From NCBI GenBank assembly GCA_963921425.1, contig OY992837.1, forward strand, positions 17,271,896 through 17,335,895: 64,000 nt of DNA. Reading direction: 5' to 3'. Of this stretch, positions 58,346 to 64,000 are shown piece after piece; positions within the stretch are counted from its first letter, which is position 1; each line of letters starts with the position of its first letter. The position numbers and the translations under genes were made by a program. This DNA comes from Dryas octopetala. Taxonomy: Eukaryota > Streptophyta > Magnoliopsida > Rosales > Rosaceae. The notes under the pieces are model-generated. The model did no database searches, was not told the DNA's origin, and saw only the letters and a program-made list of their open reading frames with translations.

Positions 58346-59799
58346 TGCTATACACAAATTGTTTTATTAAGTGTATCCGTGTCTTGACTACAGGGATTGT
58401 TCTTATGGAACGGCATTTCGTAAAAACTTTCTCACCCAATAGAGAGGGTTGTTAAATGTATGTTACGTTTTCTATTTTTAACTGGTCAGTGGACTGTATC
58501 TTCTTGTTGGCATAACCATGCGGTAAGAGGCTCTCAATTTTGAACTGTTTGCCTTGAGGCATAGATACACTATAAGGACTTTGTTTATAAATAATGCTTA
58601 CTAATGCTATCTGTCAAAATTTGAAGGGTATCAGTCTTTATATCTAGTAAGGAAGGTGATCATGTGAAAGCTGACATAACCCAAGATGTCTCCTCATGTG
58701 AAAAACTCCCCTTTTGGATTCACCATTTTCTTGTGCTTATTTATTGCTGTAAATCCTGATGTGCTTTGTCATTTAAAAAGCATTTGTTTTGTATAAAAAA
58801 AATACAAAAATAAAAAATAAACACAAGCGAGAATTTATATCATGGCTTAATTTTGCAGTTATTTCAAAAGATGGAGCTGGACAGTTGGATCTTCTTATCT
58901 TGGACACACTATATAAGGTCAGTAGAAATCTGTTCCAATATGTGTAGTATGTGTAGTTTGATGAACCATTAATACTCTAAATTGCATTCTCATTTAAAAT
59001 GGGGATGCTGCCATTTCACCCCCCTCTTGATGCTTTTTTATGTAATTCCATACCAGAATGAAATTGTAAATATTTTTAAAAGGTGGGTGGGATGAATAGT
59101 TTGAGGGTGGCAAATAGCACTCTGATGTCCATGGTATATTTCCATTCATACATCAATCTGCATTGATATCTGTTAGCGAAAAATGTGATTATTCTGCCAA
59201 CTCGTGTGCATCCTTTTCTTTCTGGAGCTTTGCTCATCATGCATTTCCTTATATTTTTCCAGGTATTCATATAGTTCATAATCTGCTTTGCCTTTTGTTT
59301 CATCGCAGAATGGATCCCATAATACTCACTTTTGCCTCCCACAGGTGTGGTTTATGTACTAAAAGAATATCTGCGTTTCTTATAGCCAAATGATTTTCAT
59401 GTCACATTACTAGAATTGTTGCAGACTCTTGAAGCTGTGAAGAGGATTTGTCCTAAACGAGCCCTGTTAATTGGAATGACTCATGAGTTTGATCACCACA
59501 AGGACAATAAGTTTCTCATGGAATGGTCTAGAAGGTAAGAATTATGGTCACTTTCCTTTGCCCAATTGGATGACAGTCCCAGTGGTTCTGTGGCATTGGC
59601 ATTAATCGTCTAGATTTAGAGTTGAGACTAAATGGAATTATGGTACTATTATTTTGTAATATGCACACTTCTTATATATAGGCAAGAAATATCATGACAT
59701 AAGAAACTCATGTTTTCAGTTTTTTCTTTGTTTGCATATAGGGAAGGAATACCAGTGCAACTTGCGCATGATGGTTTAAGAATCCCCATAGACCTATGA
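55253..59799 (+). CDS. Metallo-beta-lactamase-fold hydrolase (PhnP-like), nine exons
   Basis: Exons 55253-55440, 55593-55728, 56728-56855, 57488-57635, 57727-57832, 58859-58917, 59309-59344, 59425-59534 and 59742-59799 join in frame to 322 residues; all introns are GT-AG. The protein belongs to the metallo-beta-lactamase fold, closest by motif to plant putative hydrolases of the C777.06c/PhnP type. Visible are GTGCSSSVP (24-32), the metal motif THEHADAVLGLDD (112-124), MHGED (202-206), YISD (222-225), LLILDT (247-252), THEFDHH (286-292) and LAHDG (311-315). The residue after HxHxD is Ala where PhnP has His. No signal peptide from this start. An in-frame upstream ATG at 55124 would add 43 Ser-rich residues, but this lies in repeat and CT-rich leader, so 55253 (CAATGGC) is preferred. 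The substrate is unknown. Confidence 0.93.
58313..58343. repeat. 31-base G homopolymer in an intron
   Basis: Uninterrupted run of G, preceded by GGGGGAGGGGGAG, inside intron 5 of the hydrolase gene. It could form G-quadruplexes in DNA and, because it is on the coding strand, in the pre-mRNA. The length may be wrong through sequencing error. Confidence 0.85.
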
Positions 59800-60865
59800 T
59801 AAGGTGTGCAAGCATTCTTAGAACTTTTCCTTTTAATCTGCCCATTTGTGAATTTTTGCAAGAATGCAAGTAGAAAAAGCCTATTTGAAATGCAAAGGTT
59901 ACTGTGAACTTATTACTAAGTGGGATTCTAATTGAACAGCATGGAAGCCTTTGGAACTAGTGAATAAATAGATTACTTTTGCATTTCTTGTTTATCTATT
60001 CAGATATCAATACTGTTTGGAGAAAAATAAAAATGCTCATCTTTTCCGATGTTTTGTATGCAGGTTAATTTATTTGTGTGTTAAGATGATACATATATAT
60101 ACAGTTTCCATCCCATGTTGATGGGAGGAAGCAGATGCATATTCAGATATTCTTGAAGTCCAGATTATTATTAATCATATAAACCACTGTCTGAAGAGGT
60201 AATAACAGTTTTACAAGGATTAGGGTTGCTTTGTTACCAAAACCAACCTTACTTTGAGGCAGAAGAAATTTTATATTCATGAAACTTGTATTATGGTGAG
60301 CCTTGTATTTTGGTACGAGCCTTGTATTTTTCAGCTGATAAATCTTACATTTTTGAAAAGGAGTGTATATTAATTTGGAGGTGAACTCAAAATTTTAAGC
60401 TACGGTAATGACAATAATGCAAGAGCAGGTGAAGATCTTGAATACACTTGCATTATATAATTTCTTTTTTCCCATTTTTCACCTCAGATAAGTGTTCCAT
60501 GTAATTCCATTTATTTATGTTTTGAACTCTTGGTTTTCTAGGAATTCATGGACTTATTTTTTGATTATCCACCTCATAGGCTCTGTTTAAGGTTTCAAAG
60601 CTTGATTATTACGTTATTTACGGATTTGCCAGCCTATATGCTTCTGCTTCTCACGGTCTGAAAGATTTTTTTTAGTCTCTTTTGCAATTACGGAATTGAC
60701 CCTATTAATTACGTTTTATCTTAGTCTGAAAACAGACAAATTTAAAGGATGTTCATCCTAACACACGTAATACCCAATACAGATACTAGGCCTACAAAAT
60801 CTCATTGGACCCACACATACTCACATGCAAAAACTCTCCTCACATAGCTATCTAAACCCATCTGT
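59800..60865. other. 3' flank of the hydrolase gene, no further gene
   Basis: AT-rich; probable 3' untranslated region with AATAAA-like words near 59963 and 60025. Nothing else recognised. Confidence 0.4.
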
Positions 60866-61345
60866 TTGATTCCCTTGGGGAATTACAATCTGTTCGTGGC
60901 TTTGTGCTTTGGCAGTCCCTGTTATTCAGCCCTGCAACTTGGTGGAGCGGTCCCTAAAGGTTTTTCTCTGGATAATGTGACTCTTCTTTACAAGAAGTGT
61001 ATTTATGTTCCTCACTTTTTCGCATGGCAACACCGCATCATGACTGAATTTCATGCCACCCTTTCAGCCGATCATTCGGGGTGTTTGTGCACACTTACGC
61101 GCATTTCATGCAATTTTTGGTGGCTTGGAATTCGCAAAGATTTAAAATCATTTATCGCTTCTTGTAACCAAGACAAAACTATGAACCTATCCATTCTTTA
61201 GGTACCCTCCAACTGTTGCCTATTCTCGAATAGGTATGGGATGACATTGTCATGGACTTGACGGTCTTCTGCCCTCCAAAGGAAGGAAAAAATGACATTT
61301 GGGTTGTTGTGGATAGATTGAGCAAGTATGCTCACTTTATCCTAG
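60866..61345 (+). pseudogene. Ty3/gypsy integrase relic
   Basis: Reads MTEFHATLSADHSGCLCTL then FWWLGIRKDLKSFIASC, the zinc-binding N-terminal part of a gypsy integrase. After a frame break near 61200 comes WDDIVMDL, then [13 protein letters not shown] (about 61300-61345), the start of the catalytic core. The second zinc cysteine is lost and the core is cut off at 61346 by GC-rich repeat sequence. It is inactive. Confidence 0.8.
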
Positions 61346-61530
61346 GCCTGTAATATGGGCCGAGTCGGTTGGCCCGGCCTTAAGATAAAAAGGCCCAGGC
61401 CCTACCTGGCCCTAAAAGTTAGACGGGCTAGGCTGGGCCGACCCTATATTATTTTAGCTAAGTCCATGTCCTACCCAAAGCCCTATGACCTTCGGGCTTA
61501 TGGCCAGGCCATTGGGTCGGATCCATTCAG
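61346..61530. repeat. GC-rich GGCCCGGCC repeat interrupting the integrase relic
   Basis: TAGGCCTGTAATATGGGCCG and GGTTGGCCCGGCC begin abruptly inside the integrase frame, so this was inserted into it. It is similar in word content to 54450-54600. Right end and target duplication unresolved. Confidence 0.4.
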
Positions 61531-62371
61531 CCTTACTAAATTTGCTCTTTTTTGTTCAAATAAAAAGTAATTTTGGTTAAAATGGGGTTTGAACATTGGT
61601 TCTACTAGTTTCTTTGATCACTCTTTTGCCACTTAAACAAAATATATTTCTTGTTGAAAGCAATGAATTAAAGTATAATATATAAATAAAGGGTGCCGCT
61701 ATTCGGATCCAACTTTTTAATTAGTAGCCCCAACAACTTAATGAATTATTAATTTACAATTTTATCTTAATGTAATTTGACTATTAAGGACAAATATTTA
61801 ATTTTAAAATTAAAAAACAATTAACGTAAAGTATATCCAACATTTTCAGTATACCTAACATCTTCACTCATCTCTTCAACATCTGTACACACGTCTCTTT
61901 TTTTATCAAAACTCTAAACCCTACCATACTAACATTTTTTATATCAAGGCAAACAAGTATAATATTGATGAATGAATACTCAAATTGCGATTTTGAAGTT
62001 TTCAAATGAGGTATTATCATCATTCTTTCGTGTTTTTTTCCAAAAATTTCATATTTTTAGAAACTGAAATCGCATCATATTTGGCACGTAACTGCCAAAC
62101 ATTTAATAGAATGTTCAGCACTGTAGAACTGAACATTAATAGAATTTTTCGAAATGAGTCAGCCGAACACGTGTTTTTTTTTTTTAATTCAAACATATTT
62201 GTTCCGTACAAAAAGACCAAGCACTACTACAACTACTGCAGGTGTTCGGCACATAGGAACCAAACACTTAGTGTAATGTTTAGCATAATACAACCGAACA
62301 CTAAGTGTAATGTTCGGCATAGCGCGACCGATCACTGCTGTTACTGACATATTCATGCTTTTTATTCATCA
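61531..62371. other. 5' region of the MULE, repeat words
   Basis: AT-rich. 62095-62335 holds repeated words GTTCGGCA, CCGAACAC and AACACTTAGTGTAATGTT in both orientations, which look like subterminal repeats upstream of the transposase. A terminal inverted repeat was not found. Confidence 0.45.
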
Positions 62372-63999
62372 GCAACAAGATTCGTCCATCCAAAGCAATG
62401 ATGTTGGGACAAAATGTGTTATGGACTACAATAATGAGTTCATAACCAACGAGGTAAATAAACTTCTGTTTTGAATTGTTAGCTAGAAATTATTTACGTT
62501 GATTTAGCAAAATAATAAATGTTTATACATAGGTGTTCAAAAGTCGGGATGCATTAGTCAGGTGGACCTATGCACAAAGACAAAGGAATGGTATTGTAAT
62601 CATTATTAAGAAATCTGATGCTGGGGAGTTAGTTTATTGAAGAGAGGTCGAATTAAATTTTCTTATGAAAGAAGTGGTAAACCTGCAAAGAAAAAAATTA
62701 TTGTAAGATCAGATAACAATCAAATTGAAACAAAGATGTGTCATGAGAAATCTAATGGTCGGAAAAAAAAAAACACACACACACACACACATTCGAGCAC
62801 GAAGAAGTGTGATTATCCATTTCTATTGAAAGGTATGAACATTGGTCATGGGGATGAGTGGAAGCTTGAGGTGGTATGTGGGGTGCATAATCATCTTACT
62901 GTATATCATAACGAAGGGCATTCTTCTGTAGGGTGGTTAACCAAAGAACAGAAAACCTTGTTGGTTGATATGTTAAAAAGTATAGTCGCCCTGAGGGACA
63001 TATTATTTACTCTTAAACAAATAGATGAACTCAATGTCAGCACCATAAGAACAGTCTATAATGTAAAACAACGACAAAGAGTGATTGAGATGGCTGGGAA
63101 ATCAGAGATGCAACTATTTCTAAGTAAGTTATTTGAACACAAATATGTAGAGTGACATTGATAATATTATCACTGATTTGTTTTGGGTCAACCCTGTTAG
63201 TGTCGATCTATTGCATGCATTTCTTCATGTTTTGATAATGAATTATATATACAAGACAAATAGGTTTCGGCTGCCACTCTTAGAGATTGTGGGAGTGACG
63301 TCCACAGATTTAACATTCTCTGTTGCATTTGTGTATCTTGTTGGTGAGGAAGAAGACAATTACACATGGGCCTTAATTAAATTGAAAAGTGTGATGAATG
63401 AGAATTGTCTTCCTAGTGTGATTGTCACTAATAGAGAGTTAGCACTTATGAATGTCATTGGTACAGTTTTTCCTAACACTCGACATTTATTGTGCATATG
63501 GCATATAGGCAAGAAAGTGTTGGAAAATTGCAAAAATTTATTTGATCATAAAGACTAGTGAGAAAAGTTTATATCGTCATAAAATATGTTGGTTTTATTG
63601 GATACAGAAGTTGAGTATGAAAGACGTCTATTTAAGCTAAATAGAGACTTCAACGAATATAATGATGCACTTTTTTATGTGAAAAACACTTGGTTGGATG
63701 AGAATAAAGAGATATTTATGGCTGTGTGGACTGATACTTGTATACATTTTGATAACACAACAACAAACAGGTAAATGTTATTATCATTTTTTTATGTCAA
63801 CTACATATATAGTTTTGTTTATAAATATTAATTAATTTTTCTCTTTTGGTTGTTATGAATAGGGTGGAGAGGGTGCATGGGAAGCTAAAGAAACAACTTG
63901 GCACAAGTCTTTGTAGTTTTCAAACATTGTGGACCAAAACTCATGCTTTATTAGTGTTGCAACACACTGAAATAAAGGCAACATTTGAGAGAAGTTGAA
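62372..63999 (+). pseudogene. MULE (Mutator-like) transposase remnant
   Basis: Pieces of a MULE/FAR1-type transposase in order: a FAR1-like DNA-binding start (62533-62636, VFKSRDALVRWTYAQRQRNG, then TGA), 62640-63155, the MULE core 63178-63558 (YKTNRFRLPLLEIVGVTST, LLCIWHIGKKV) and 63586-63771 plus 63862-63996 (TTNRVERVHGKLKKQLGTSL). Introns lie at about 62452-62531 and 63772-63861. Both aspartates expected in the core (before YKTN and in VTDRELALMN) are Asn here (MNYIYKTN, VTNRELALMN). A TGA, a break at 63155 and another near 63558 confirm decay. It continues to, and probably past, the right edge. Confidence 0.85.
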
Positions 64000-64000
64000 C

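Noticed and set aside
58152-58455. Gly-rich or Pro-rich frames around 58152-58455
   Set aside because: They translate the poly-G tract inside an intron of the hydrolase gene.
1-64000. tRNA, rRNA or snRNA genes
   Set aside because: No cloverleaf with A and B boxes or other RNA gene signature was found by eye. The methionine tRNA-like words are retrotransposon primer-binding sites.

Overview
The window is nuclear DNA of a dicot plant. It has spliced genes with GT-AG introns, an RPP13-like CC-NBS-LRR gene, plant-type TATA boxes, and many Ty1/copia, Ty3/gypsy, hAT, CACTA-like, MULE and foldback elements. The type 1 ribosome-inactivating protein (RIP) without a signal peptide would fit Rosaceae, but the species is an inference. 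Only three protein genes look intact: a cytosolic-type RIP (7759-8484, +), a single-exon CC-NBS-LRR (41111-44839, -), and a nine-exon metallo-beta-lactamase-fold hydrolase (55253-59799, +; 322 residues after splicing).

Layout. 1-5.5 kb: a copia relic, a CACTA-like end, then four same-strand intron-containing gene scraps (uracil-DNA glycosylase, DExH RNA helicase, AIM24-family protein, vacuolar sorting receptor). 5.48-6.29 kb: a non-autonomous hAT element with a perfect 8-bp target duplication. 7.6-9.1 kb: the RIP gene and a truncated RIP relic. 9.08-13.2 kb: a 2.06-kb tandem duplication that starts inside the RIP relic. 13.2-17 kb: mostly anonymous, with a decayed LTR on the minus strand. 17-38.2 kb: a mosaic in which gene scraps (ARGONAUTE PIWI domain, P4-ATPase flippase, DSK2/ubiquilin, a second vacuolar sorting receptor copy) alternate with three arrays built from the 16-mer TCAAGAAAATGGTAAC in both orientations. 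The best array is a tandem repeat of about 223 bp. A very young non-autonomous LTR retrotransposon (28644-34508; 2.6-kb LTRs, 659-bp interior, 5-bp target duplication) sits in an intron of the second receptor copy.

38.2-50 kb: the NLR gene flanked by a 488-bp foldback element, then a (TC)n tract and two more inverted-repeat elements. 49.8-52.8 kb: a 952-bp hAT element with perfect terminal repeats and target duplication beside a dead copia reverse transcriptase. 54-55.2 kb: a CACTA-like end and a GC-rich repeat abutting the hydrolase gene. 60.9-64 kb: a gypsy integrase relic, then a decayed MULE transposase running to the window edge.

The most unusual structure is the set of palindromic arrays and their shared flanking modules. 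Two arrays are followed by the same leader sequence and then by different gene scraps, so the array, leader and cargo appear to have moved or duplicated as units. The three intact genes have no visible functional link, although the RIP and the NLR are both defence-type genes.
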